Below, piece after piece: positions 41,945-50,643 of a stretch of 64,000 bases of DNA. This DNA is from Crossiella cryophila (GTDB lineage Bacteria; Actinomycetota; Actinomycetes; Mycobacteriales; Pseudonocardiaceae): contig NZ_JACHMH010000001.1 in NCBI RefSeq assembly GCF_014204915.1, forward strand, positions 6,721,501-6,785,500, given 5' to 3'. The notes beneath the pieces were generated by a model. It searched no databases. It worked only from the letters and a program-made list of their open reading frames with translations, and was not told the DNA's origin. A program made the translations under genes and the position numbers. Numbering within the stretch: position 1 is the first letter of the stretch; the number at the start of each line of letters is the position of its first letter.

Positions 41945-42745
41945 ATGCAGCACAACGCTGTGCCATTGGCCGAGCGCGGGAGGAAACGGCGGTTCGGGCG
42001 ATTGTCCTTCGCCCTCAATGCAATCGTTGGTGCCGCCGCGGTGGCGATGCTGCTGCCCGGTGCGGCGCACGCCGAGCCGCCGCGGGCGCTGCCGGGCAGC
42101 GCGCCGGCGGAGGACCTGCGCTGGCAGCCTGCCTTCGACTACGACGGGGACGGCTGTTACTCCAGTCCCGCGATCGGTCCGGACGGCACGCTCAACCCTG
42201 GTCTCAAGCCCACCGGCGCGCTCAACGGCAACTGCCGGGACCTCTCCGACCTGAACAACACCAACTCCTACTCCCGCGCCCGCTGCAACAACGGCTGGTG
42301 CGCCTACATGTACGACCTGTACTTCGAGAAGGACCAGGCGCTGGCCGGGATCGAGAGCGGGCACCGGCACGACATCGAGCACGTGGTGATCTGGGTGCAG
42401 AACGGCTCGGCGCAGCACGTCTCCACCTCCGCGCACGGCAAATACACCACCAAGCCCTCCTCGCAGGTCGCCTGGGAGGGCACGCACGCGAAGATCGTCT
42501 ACCACAAGGACGGGATCAGCACGCACTGCTTCCGGCACGCCAGCGCCACCGAACCGCCGGAGAACCACAAGGGCGCCTGGCAGTACCCGACCCTGGTCGG
42601 CTGGGACAACTACCCGGCCGGGATCCGGGATCGCCTGGTGCAGGCCAACTTCGGCAGCGCCGGGTTCGGGCTGAAGGACAGCGCGTTCGGCTGGGAGCTG
42701 GAGAAGGCCAAGCCTGCGGGCATCCCGTTCAACCCGCACGGCTGA
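41945..42745 (+). CDS. NPP1/NLP (necrosis- and ethylene-inducing peptide 1-like) secreted protein
   Basis: 266 residues with a signal sequence ending near MLLPGAAHA. The NLP core is seen in order: PAFDYDGDGCYSSPAIGPDG, CAYMYDLYFEKDQA, then GHRHDIEHVVIWVQN, the heptapeptide region (GHRHDWE in typical members). C-terminal HCFRHAS and GWDNYPAGIRDRL fit too. NLPs bind plant sphingolipids and lyse eudicot membranes, but bacterial saprophyte copies may have other roles. The Trp to Ile change in the heptapeptide keeps the His, Asp and Glu ligands. Confidence 0.92.
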   Translation: MQHNAVPLAERGRKRRFGRLSFALNAIVGAAAVAMLLPGAAHAEPPRALPGSAPAEDLRWQPAFDYDGDGCYSSPAIGPDGTLNPGLKPTGALNGNCRDLSDLNNTNSYSRARCNNGWCAYMYDLYFEKDQALAGIESGHRHDIEHVVIWVQNGSAQHVSTSAHGKYTTKPSSQVAWEGTHAKIVYHKDGISTHCFRHASATEPPENHKGAWQYPTLVGWDNYPAGIRDRLVQANFGSAGFGLKDSAFGWELEKAKPAGIPFNPHG

Positions 42746-42814
42746 TCACCTGACCGGGCCGTCGCTCTCCGCCGGGGGCGGCGACCCAGTCAGGCGCACT
42801 GCTCGATCAGTGGG

Positions 42815-43927
42815 TCAGGCCGGGCAGAGCACGGCCTCGGCTGCCTTGATCATCGCGGTGATGACCTCGCCGTCGTCGGCGGTGCTCCTGGTGGCGGCGA
42901 CGGCCAGCTGCCGCCTGCCGTCGGTCGAGGTGAGGGTGACCGCGCTGTAGCCGGGCGCGGTGCCGCCGAAGATCCGCAGGTCGTCCCCGCACTGACCCGA
43001 GCCCTGCCGCGCGAGCCCCTGGGGCCCACCGGTGAGGACCTCCTGCAGCGCGGACGGCAGCAGCCTGCCCTGGTAGAAGGCCCGGTAGAAGGCGCTGATG
43101 TCCCTGGTGGTCGAGATGACGCCACCCGCGCCGTAGCCCCAGCTGGCGTTGAAGCGGTCCACATCGCGTGGTGCGCCGGTGGAATCCGGGTAGTAGCCGT
43201 GTCCGTGCGGGCCCTTGATGCCCTCCGGCGGCTTGGCCGCGAGGTAGGTCTGGGACATGCCGAGCGGCTGGAAGAGCCGCCGGTCGAGTTCGCGGGCCAG
43301 GGACCGGCCGGTCACCTTCTCCACGATCATGCCGATCAGGGTGTAGCCGGTGTTGGAGTAGGTGAACTTCTCCCCCGGTGCGCCGGTGCGCGGCAGTCCT
43401 CGCGTCATCTTCACGATGTCCAGCGGCCGGTGGTGGGTGGTGAAGTCGAAGACGTCGAAGGCCGGTTCGGTCGAGCCCGCCCTGGAGTACCAGTCGGGTA
43501 CGCCGGAGGTGTGCTGGATCAGCTGCCGCACGGTGATCTCCTCGGCCCGTTCGACCAGCCCGTCCACCGCCACCTCGGGCAGCACGGCGGCCAGCTTGTC
43601 CGCCAACCCGATCCGGCCCTCCTCCACCAGCTTGAGCAGCGTGGTGGCCGCCATGGTCTTGGTCTGCGAACCGATGCGGAAGCGGGCCTCCGCCGGGATC
43701 AGGCCGCCTTCGCCGTTGAGCAGCCGCGATCCGGCGCTGCCCCGGCCAGCCGGCCTGCCGTCCAGGTACGCGCCGCCGATCACACCCACCGCGCCGGGTG
43801 TCGCGGCCACCTTCGCCATGGCCTGCTGGACGTCGCCGATCGCGGTGGCGCCCGCGGGCGACGCGGTGGTCAGCAGGAGCGCTGCCGCGGTCACCGCGGC
43901 AACGGAGATGTGTTTCAGGACAACCAC
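42815..43927 (-). CDS. secreted serine hydrolase (beta-lactamase class C / DD-peptidase-like)
   Basis: About 370 residues. Signal sequence ISVAAVTAAALLLTTASPAGA. Serine motif SQTKT (S-x-x-K) in RFRIGSQTKTMAATTLLKLVEEG; tyrosine motif YSNTGYTLIGMIVEKVTG (Y-x-N); and the later GTAPGYS replaces the usual HxG. Related to esterase/D-stereospecific peptidases. The start is uncertain: GTG 43927 is used; a CTG at 43918 has better spacing from AAGGAG. Confidence 0.88.
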   Translation of the reverse strand: MVVLKHISVAAVTAAALLLTTASPAGATAIGDVQQAMAKVAATPGAVGVIGGAYLDGRPAGRGSAGSRLLNGEGGLIPAEARFRIGSQTKTMAATTLLKLVEEGRIGLADKLAAVLPEVAVDGLVERAEEITVRQLIQHTSGVPDWYSRAGSTEPAFDVFDFTTHHRPLDIVKMTRGLPRTGAPGEKFTYSNTGYTLIGMIVEKVTGRSLARELDRRLFQPLGMSQTYLAAKPPEGIKGPHGHGYYPDSTGAPRDVDRFNASWGYGAGGVISTTRDISAFYRAFYQGRLLPSALQEVLTGGPQGLARQGSGQCGDDLRIFGGTAPGYSAVTLTSTDGRRQLAVAATRSTADDGEVITAMIKAAEAVLCPA

Positions 43928-44145
43928 TCCTTCAGAGTGTGGACAGTGATCCGGCGGGCGCACCCGCCGTCGACCCGTCAACTCTCCGGCGGCCGTGTCC
44001 GGGTTTTGTCCTTGCCGCGTAATGGTTCTGTCACGGGGCAGGCCGTTCGGGCGGTCTGCCGGGCAGCCCTTCGGTCCGGCGCTGCCGGTGCCGTGATCTT
44101 GCTGCCAGGATCCGGTCCAGGTATCCACGCACGAAGGAGAACAGC

Positions 44146-44589
44146 ATGCGGGCACGCAGCCGCGTACTGGGGATCGCACTGGCCCTGGTGGCACTGACCA
44201 GCACACCCACCGCTGCGGCAGGGCCTGCGGTGGACGGGACCATGATCAAGGCGGGCGGGCTCGGGCCGTGCCTGACCCAGGTCGACGACGGGCTGAAGCT
44301 CCTGCCCTGCCTGCCCGTCTTCGCCAGCTCGGCCAGGTGGGTGCGCGGCAGCGGGTCCACGATCGTCAACACCCGCACCGGTGACTGCCTGGAGATCAAC
44401 AACAACCCGGTGCGGGCCCTGCGCTGCAAGCCGTGGAACTTCATCGGCCAGACCTGGGATCCCCGGCCGGACGGGCGGATCCTGTACCGCGGCAGCAACT
44501 TCTGCCTGACCGCCAACCACGATGCCAGGGTCGCGGACTCCACGCAGTGCAACGGGTCATCCCAGCAGAACTGGGTGTTCCGCTTCTGA
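44146..44589 (+). CDS. small secreted ricin-B-like lectin
   Basis: 147 residues. Signal peptide MRARSRVLGIALALVALTSTPTAAA. A single trefoil: GPCLTQVDDGLKLLPCLPV, ARWVRGSGSTIVNTRTGDCLEINN, LRCKPWNFIGQTWDPRPDGRI, NFCLTANHDARV, QCNGSSQQNWVFRF. The QxW positions and Cys pairs fit RICIN domains. Second stand-alone secreted lectin in this window. Followed by a perfect 16-bp hairpin. Confidence 0.85.
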   Translation: MRARSRVLGIALALVALTSTPTAAAGPAVDGTMIKAGGLGPCLTQVDDGLKLLPCLPVFASSARWVRGSGSTIVNTRTGDCLEINNNPVRALRCKPWNFIGQTWDPRPDGRILYRGSNFCLTANHDARVADSTQCNGSSQQNWVFRF

Positions 44590-44595
44590 ACCTGA

Positions 44596-44637
44596 CCCAA
44601 GGGCCCTGGCGGGCGGATGCACGCCAGGGCCCTTGGG
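44596..44637. terminator. perfect bidirectional terminator hairpin
   Basis: CCCAAGGGCCCTGGCG (44596-44611) pairs exactly with CGCCAGGGCCCTTGGG (44622-44637) over a 10-nt loop, between the convergent lectin and nSTAND-WD40 genes. Confidence 0.85.
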
Positions 44638-44646
44638 AAATCCCGA

Positions 44647-47600
44647 TCAGGCCGGGCAGGGCGGCTCGTACTCCAGCCCTGGGAAGTACCGCTCCCACAC
44701 CTCCGGACTGATCCGCGGGTAGGCCACCTGGCAGATCTTGGCCGCCACCCGGTCCGGATCGGCGTCCCACTGCCGCACCGCGCGGTCGTTGCCACCGGTG
44801 ACCACCTGGGCGCCGTCCGGGCTGAAGATCACCCCGGGCACCGGCCCGTTGTGCCCGGCCAGCCGGGCCTGCTCGACCGGGGCGCGCGGATCGCTGAGAT
44901 CCCACACCCGCACCACACCGTCCTCCCCTGCCCCCGCCAGCCGCTTGCCGTCCGGGGCGAAGATCAACCGGTACAGCAGCGGTTGCCCCGGCAGCACGGC
45001 CAGGTCGCCGCTCTGGTCCAGCAGCCGCACGGTGCGGTCATCGTGGTGGTACAGCGCCAGGATCCGGCCGTCCGGACTGAACGTGCCGGCGGCCGCCGAC
45101 TTGTCACCGGCCGGGCGGGGCAGTTCGGTCGGCCGGCCGGGGTCGGTGATCTGCCACTGCCGGGGCGGGCTGGACCTGGCCCAGACGGTCAGCATCCGGT
45201 CGTCCGGGCTGAAGGCGGCCAGCAGGTTGCCGGTGGTGGAGTTGCCCAGCCGGGACAGCTCCCGGCGCTGCGCGAGATCCCACAGCGTCACCCAGTAGTG
45301 CCCGGCCGTGGCCAGCAGTTTGCCGTCCCGGCTGAACGCGATGCTGCCGACCTCGCCGGCGCCCACCGCGATCGGCGGCAGCGGCCGGATGGCGGCCGGG
45401 TCGCGGACATCCCACAGCCACACCGAACCGTCCTCGCTGCCTGCGGCCAGCAGGGTCCCGTCCGGGCTGAAGGCCACCGCGCGCACGAAGGCCGCCGGGC
45501 CGGTCAGCACGGCCAGCGGACGCGGCCTGCGGGCGTCCCACACCCGGACCGTGCGGTCCCAGCTGCCGGAGGCCAGCAGGTCGCCGGCCGGGTTGAACAC
45601 GACCGAGGTGACCACGTCCTCATGCCCGGTCAGCGGCAGTTCCCGCAGGTCCTGCACCCAGTCCGGGGTGGCCACGGTGTTGCCGTCGGGACTGAAGGCC
45701 ACCGCGTAGGTGCCGCCGGGCAGTGTGCTCACCCGGCGGGGCGCACTCGGATCGGCCACCTCCCACAGGATGGTGTTGCCGCCGGTGCTGGCCAGCCTGC
45801 GGCCGTCCGGGCTGAAGGCCACCGACCACACGATGGACTGGTGCGCGTTGACCGTGGCCAGTCCGCGCAGATCGGCCGTGCGCCACAGCCGGACGGTGTG
45901 GTCCCAGCTGGCGGTGGCCAGGGTGGCGCCGTCCGGGCTGAACGCGATGGTGCGCAGGGAGGCGGTGTGCGCGGTGAGCACGCCGCGCAGCCGGGGCTCG
46001 CCGCCGCCCAGCTCCCAGATCCGCGCGGTGGTGTCGCCGGAGGTGGCCAGCAGGCGGCCGTCCTGGCTGAAGGCGATCGAGGTGACCCCGGAGAGGTGGC
46101 CGGGCAGCCGGTGTCTCTCCCTTGGCTGCACCGGATCGCTGATGTCCCACAGCGTGGTGCCGCCCTTGAGGTCACCGGTGGCCGCGGTCCGGCCGTCAGG
46201 GCTGAAGGCGACCCAGGTGATCTCACCGCGCAGGATGGTCACCGGCCGGGGCCCACGCGGTTCGGTGATGTCCCACAGCCGCATGCTGCTCGCGTCCGCC
46301 ACGCCCAGCAGCTTCCCGCCGGGGTGGAAGGCCACCGCGCGGGCCTGTTCGGCCAGCGGCAGCTGCGCGAGTTCGACCGGCCGCCGCGGGTTCCCGATGT
46401 CCCACAGCCTGGCGGTGTGGTCCCAGCTCGCGGTGGCCGCCAGCGAGCCTGCCGGGGCGAAGGCCATGGTGACCACATCGCTGCCGTGACCGGTGAACCG
46501 GCCGCGGAAGGGCTGGCTGAACGCGGCCAGCAGCGCGTCGCGGGTGTCCGGGCCGGGTGATCGCCGGTAGGCGGCCAGCCGCAGCTGCACGGCCAGCGCG
46601 GGATCGGACTCCTGCAGGGAGACCGCGGTGGCGATGGTGCCGCGGGAGAGCGCGAGATCGCGTTGTTCGGCCATCGTCCGCTGGGACTGGGTGGCCACCA
46701 CGGTGGCGCTGGCGGCCAGTACCAGCAGCACCGCGAGCAGGGCGACCAGCCTGCGCCGGGTGCGGGCGCGGCGCAGTCCGGCGGCGGCGCTGTTGCGCAG
46801 GAAGTCCCGTTCGCCGCCGGTCAGCTCGCTGTCGTGCTCGGCGGCCCACTGCTCGGCCAGGGTGAGGCGGGCGCCGGAGTACAGCGCGCCCGCGTCGTGG
46901 CCGAGGCTGCTCCACTCCTGGGTGGCCTGGGTGAGCTGGCGGTGCAGCCGCAGGCCCTCCCGGTCCGCCGCGATCCAGTCGCCCAGCCGTGGCCAGGCCC
47001 GCAGCAGTGCCTCGTGGGTGATCTCCACGGTGTCCCGGTCCAGCACCAGCAGCCGGGCCTCGGCCAGGGTCTCGATCGCGGCCTGGGCCGGTTTCTCCTC
47101 ACCGGAGAGCAGTTCGTCGAAGCGGACCCGGCGGCGGGCCGGCTCATCGCGTTCGTCGATGCGCACCAGCCGCAGCAGCACCCGCCGGGCCGCCTCCTGG
47201 GCCTCCGGGCCGAGCTGTTCGTAGGCGCGTTCGGCCGCGGCGGCCACCGCGCCGTCGATGCCACCGGTGACCTGGTACCCGGCCACCGTCATCGCCTCGG
47301 CGGTGCGCTGCTGCCAGGTGCCCATCAGCGCGTAGGACAGCAGTGGCAGCGCGCCGGGGTCGTAGCCCGCGGCCGGATCCTCGCCGACCACGCCGAGATC
47401 GCGCAGCAGCAGTTCGACCAGCCCTGGTTCCACGGCGAGGCCGGTGCGCTCGGCGGGTCCGGTGATGGCCTCGACGAGTTCCCGCCTGCACATCGCGCCC
47501 ACGGTGAACTGGTTGTGCCGCACCGCGGCCAGCAGGCACGGGTTGGCCAGGCAGGCGCCGAAGAAGTCCGCGCGCACGCCGAGCACGACCAGGGTGTCCG

Positions 47601-48195
47601 CCTTGGCCGCCGCGCACAGCGCGTCGATGAACTCCCGGCGCTCGGCCGGGTCCTCGCAGAGGGTGAAGACCTCCTCGAACTGGTCCACCACCAGCACCCC
47701 GCCCGGCGCAGGCAGCACGCTCATCGGCCGGGCGGTCGGCGTGATCACCTGGACCGGTCCGGCCTCCGGCAGCGCGCCCCGGTCCAGCGCTGGCACCAGT
47801 CCGGCCCGCAGCAGTGAGGACTTGCCCGCGCCGGAGACGCCGAAGACGACCAGCGGCAGCCCGGCGGTCCTGGAGTCGGCCAGCCTGCCCAGCAGGGCCG
47901 CGGTGGCCCGGTCCCGGCCGAAGAACCAGCCTGCGTCGGCGGCCTCGAAGGCGGCCAGCCCCTGGTAGGGGCAGCGCTGCCCGTCCTCAAGGGCCAGTCC
48001 GGTCAGCTCGCCAGCCGCGTCCAGGGCCTTGTCCAGCCTGCGGGCCAGGCCTGGGTTGACCGGTTTGCGGCCGTTCTCGACGTTGCTCAGGTAGCCCTTG
48101 CTGTAGTGCACCAGGTTCGCCACCTGGGCCAGCGAGAGCCCCCGGTCGGTGCGCAGCCTGCGCAGCCCGGCGCCGAAGCCCGTCGCCTCCGTCAC
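44647..48195 (-). CDS. XRE-HTH, nSTAND1 ATPase, transmembrane, WD40-repeat protein
   Basis: 1182 residues from GTG 48195 (GGAGGA 5 nt upstream). HTH about 8-60 (GLRRLRTDRGLSLAQVANLVHYSKGYLSNVENG). The nSTAND1 signature CPYQGLAAFEAADAGWFFGRD comes before Walker A GVSGAGKSSLLRAGLVP at about 118, then VLVVDQFEEVFT. One membrane helix near 490 (LVALLAVLLVLAASATVV). About 13 WD40 blades follow, with VAFSPDG...LATASWDHTVRLW repeats. Signal-sensing scaffold; such proteins act as conflict/apoptosis-like sensors or regulators in multicellular bacteria. If the single TM is real, WD40 and ATPase lie on opposite sides of the membrane. Confidence 0.9.
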   Translation of the reverse strand: MTEATGFGAGLRRLRTDRGLSLAQVANLVHYSKGYLSNVENGRKPVNPGLARRLDKALDAAGELTGLALEDGQRCPYQGLAAFEAADAGWFFGRDRATAALLGRLADSRTAGLPLVVFGVSGAGKSSLLRAGLVPALDRGALPEAGPVQVITPTARPMSVLPAPGGVLVVDQFEEVFTLCEDPAERREFIDALCAAAKADTLVVLGVRADFFGACLANPCLLAAVRHNQFTVGAMCRRELVEAITGPAERTGLAVEPGLVELLLRDLGVVGEDPAAGYDPGALPLLSYALMGTWQQRTAEAMTVAGYQVTGGIDGAVAAAAERAYEQLGPEAQEAARRVLLRLVRIDERDEPARRRVRFDELLSGEEKPAQAAIETLAEARLLVLDRDTVEITHEALLRAWPRLGDWIAADREGLRLHRQLTQATQEWSSLGHDAGALYSGARLTLAEQWAAEHDSELTGGERDFLRNSAAAGLRRARTRRRLVALLAVLLVLAASATVVATQSQRTMAEQRDLALSRGTIATAVSLQESDPALAVQLRLAAYRRSPGPDTRDALLAAFSQPFRGRFTGHGSDVVTMAFAPAGSLAATASWDHTARLWDIGNPRRPVELAQLPLAEQARAVAFHPGGKLLGVADASSMRLWDITEPRGPRPVTILRGEITWVAFSPDGRTAATGDLKGGTTLWDISDPVQPRERHRLPGHLSGVTSIAFSQDGRLLATSGDTTARIWELGGGEPRLRGVLTAHTASLRTIAFSPDGATLATASWDHTVRLWRTADLRGLATVNAHQSIVWSVAFSPDGRRLASTGGNTILWEVADPSAPRRVSTLPGGTYAVAFSPDGNTVATPDWVQDLRELPLTGHEDVVTSVVFNPAGDLLASGSWDRTVRVWDARRPRPLAVLTGPAAFVRAVAFSPDGTLLAAGSEDGSVWLWDVRDPAAIRPLPPIAVGAGEVGSIAFSRDGKLLATAGHYWVTLWDLAQRRELSRLGNSTTGNLLAAFSPDDRMLTVWARSSPPRQWQITDPGRPTELPRPAGDKSAAAGTFSPDGRILALYHHDDRTVRLLDQSGDLAVLPGQPLLYRLIFAPDGKRLAGAGEDGVVRVWDLSDPRAPVEQARLAGHNGPVPGVIFSPDGAQVVTGGNDRAVRQWDADPDRVAAKICQVAYPRISPEVWERYFPGLEYEPPCPA

Positions 48196-48313
48196 CCTGT
48201 TCCTCCTGATCAACTCACGTATCCCGGGCGAGCGTAAGCGGGTATACGGGTGACCCGGGCTCCCTATCGGGCAGATCACCGAACGTAGTTCGGGTGAACT
48301 TCGCGGCGAGGTG

Positions 48314-48538
48314 TCAGCGGGAGGTCTCCGGAGTGCTACCGCGCGGGGCGGTCGCCGGGGCCTGCCGGGACGGCGCCCGCGGCGGGCCCAGGACCAGCAG
48401 CCGGAGGTCGGTGGCCGGGGCGGCGGCGGGTGGGATCGCCGCGGGGTCGGCCGGGAACGGGGCCAGGTCGGGTTCGGCGTCCACCGGCGGCAGCTCCGCG
48501 AGGTGGTCGCACTCCGTCGCGCCGGACGGCAAGTGCAT
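48314..48538 (-). CDS. hypothetical Pro/Ala-rich small protein
   Basis: 74 residues; ATG 48538 with GAAGGGGA 6 nt upstream. Acidic N-terminal half (MHLPSGATECDHLAELPPVDAEPDLAPF) and a Pro/Ala/Arg-rich second half, mostly disordered by appearance. It lies upstream of and in the same direction as the nSTAND-WD40 gene. No family recognised. Confidence 0.45.
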   Translation of the reverse strand: MHLPSGATECDHLAELPPVDAEPDLAPFPADPAAIPPAAAPATDLRLLVLGPPRAPSRQAPATAPRGSTPETSR

Positions 48539-48789
48539 TCCGGTCCCCTTCCCGCCAATCGCGCATCCTAGCGTTTTCCGGCAGGTGAATCCGGCGGCGA
48601 ACTCGTTTTAATTCGGTCGGAGCAATGACCCCTCAAGTTACCCAGTGATACCAAGGGACAGTAGTGGACCCGGCTGTGCTGCGCTACATTGGGTGGAATG
48701 CCGAATGCCACCGAGTCGGCCCCGTGTATTCGCGACCGAATGGCGCGAGCGAAGACGCACGCGTTCTCCACGGAAAGAAGGGCGGCGCG

Positions 48790-49677
48790 ATGATCAGCGT
48801 CGTCATCCCGACCAGGGACCGCACCACCCGGCTGTACCTGACCCTGTCCGCCCTGCTCGCGCAGACGCTGGACCGGGCCGGGTTCGAGGTGGTGCTGGTC
48901 GACGACTCCCCCACCCCCGGCGCGGTCGAGGCGGTGCTCGCCGCCCTGCCCGCCGGACTGCCGCTGCGCCGCACGGCCACCGGCGGCCGGGGCGTGGCCG
49001 CCGCCCGCAACGCCGGCGCCGCACTGGCCACTGGCGACCTGCTGCTCTTCCTCGACGACGACACCCTGGCCGCGCCGGACCTGTTGCGCCGACACGTGAT
49101 CGCGCACGGCCCGGCCACCGTGGCGCACGGCCGCATCACCGACCTGACCGCGTTCCTGTTCACCCCCGACCCGCCCCGGCTCAGCGAAACACTGACCGGC
49201 GCCCGCGGCCGCACCCTGGGTCCGGCGGATCTGCCCGCCCTGGCCCAGCGGTACCGGCGGCTGGGCCCGCAGCGCTCGTTCATCGAGGGCGTGGCCCAGG
49301 CGGTGGCCGGGATTCCCGCGTACCACGAACTGCGCTGGCTGGCCTGTGTCGGCACCAGCACGAGCATGCCCAGGGAGTTGTTCAATCGCATGGGCGGATT
49401 CGACGAGGGATTCGGCGCGTTGTGGGGCGGTGAGGACCTGGAGCTGGGCCTGCGCCTGGCACTGGCCGGGGCGGAGTTCCGGCTGATCGGCTCCTTCGCC
49501 TGTCACCTGCCCCAGGCCCGGCACCACACCGCGACCGACCTCGGCCTGTTCTGGACCCTGGTGGCGCAGCGGCACGGCCGCCCCCGGCTGGTCAGGGTCG
49601 GCGACTTCCTGCGCGGCCGGATCAGTCTGGACCAGCTCGCCGCCGAACTCGCCCCCGCCCGGCAGGCCACGCCATGA
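48790..49677 (+). CDS. family-2 glycosyltransferase
   Basis: 295 residues from ATG 48790. GT-A fold: ISVVIPTRDRTTRLYLTLSALLAQTL, VVLVDDSPTPG, GRGVAAARNAGAALATGDLLLFLDDDT (DxD motif for the sugar nucleotide), and LFNRMGGFDEGFGALWGGEDLELGLRLALAG. Cytosolic. Overlaps the oxidoreductase gene by 4 bp (ATGA), starting a three-gene operon whose product is unknown. Confidence 0.92.
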   Translation: MISVVIPTRDRTTRLYLTLSALLAQTLDRAGFEVVLVDDSPTPGAVEAVLAALPAGLPLRRTATGGRGVAAARNAGAALATGDLLLFLDDDTLAAPDLLRRHVIAHGPATVAHGRITDLTAFLFTPDPPRLSETLTGARGRTLGPADLPALAQRYRRLGPQRSFIEGVAQAVAGIPAYHELRWLACVGTSTSMPRELFNRMGGFDEGFGALWGGEDLELGLRLALAGAEFRLIGSFACHLPQARHHTATDLGLFWTLVAQRHGRPRLVRVGDFLRGRISLDQLAAELAPARQATP

Positions 49678-50600
49678 CCCGGGTCGCGATCATCGGCTGC
49701 GGCCGGGTGGCCCAGCGCTACCACCTGCCCTTCCTGGACTCCCGCCCCGACCTGGAACTGGTCGGAGCCTGCGACCGCAACCCGGCCCGCACCGCCGAAC
49801 TCTTCGCCAACGAGCCCGGGGTGTGGATGGGCGGCTCGGTGCACGAGGTGCTGGCCAGGACGCGACCGGACGTGCTCGCGGTCTGCACCCCGAACAACGA
49901 GCACGTGGCCCCGGCGCTGGCCGCGCTCGAGGCCGGGGTGGCGGTGCTGTGCCAGAAGCCGCTGGCCGCCGACATCGACCAGGCCCGCCAGTTCGCCGCC
50001 CGGACCACCGGCGGACCGCTTTTCGGCGTCAACCTGCCGTATCGCTTCCATGAGTTGCTGCCCGCGTTCACCGCGGCGGTGCGTGCCAGTGAGATCACCA
50101 GCATCGAGTTCGGGATGGGCAACCCCGGGGATCGGTTGTGGCAGGCGTTCACGCCCTGGTATCGGGATCCGGTGTTGGCTGGGGGTGGGGCGCTGCTGGA
50201 TCTGGGGGTGCATGCGCTGGATGTGCTGGTCGCGGTGTTCGGGTTGCCCGCGGTGCGTTCGTGCGCGGTGTCCGGGGGTGAGGTTGAGGAGCAGGCTGAG
50301 CTGGGGCTGAGCTTTGACGGGGTGCCCGCGTTGGTGCGCCTGGATCGGGCGGCGCGGACGGTCACGATGGCGATTACCGCGCACACGACGGAGGGTGCGC
50401 ATGTGCTCGATTTCCGGCGTGGGGAGCTGCGGCTGGCAGATGGCACGGTGACGGTGGCATCGGCCCGGCCCGAGTTGGCGGCGCTGACGGCTTTTTACAA
50501 CGCGCTCAACGGCATTGAACCCGGTGCGGCGGTCCCGGCGGCTGATGCGCTGGCTCTGCAGGAACTCGTCGTCACGGGCTATCGCTTGGCCGGCGCTTAG
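49674..50600 (+). CDS. Gfo/Idh/MocA-family oxidoreductase
   Basis: 308 residues. N-terminal Rossmann VAIIGCGRVAQRYHLPFL, LVGACDRNPART; CTPNNEHVAPALAALEAGVAVLCQKPLA holds the catalytic-region EKP-like motif (here QKP, a change from the usual EKP). GGGALLDLGVHALDVLV carries the conserved H. NAD(P)-dependent sugar dehydrogenase class. Second in the GT2 operon. Codon use switches to TTG/GTT-rich at about 50050 within this gene. Confidence 0.92.
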   Translation: MTRVAIIGCGRVAQRYHLPFLDSRPDLELVGACDRNPARTAELFANEPGVWMGGSVHEVLARTRPDVLAVCTPNNEHVAPALAALEAGVAVLCQKPLAADIDQARQFAARTTGGPLFGVNLPYRFHELLPAFTAAVRASEITSIEFGMGNPGDRLWQAFTPWYRDPVLAGGGALLDLGVHALDVLVAVFGLPAVRSCAVSGGEVEEQAELGLSFDGVPALVRLDRAARTVTMAITAHTTEGAHVLDFRRGELRLADGTVTVASARPELAALTAFYNALNGIEPGAAVPAADALALQELVVTGYRLAGA

Positions 50601-50643
50601 CTTCTTCCTGCGGGGTGGGCGGAACGGTCCTAGCCTGGGCGGT

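Noticed and set aside
44617..46560. 647-residue plus-strand open frame opposite the WD40 region
   Set aside because: Repetition reflects antisense reading of WD40 blades.
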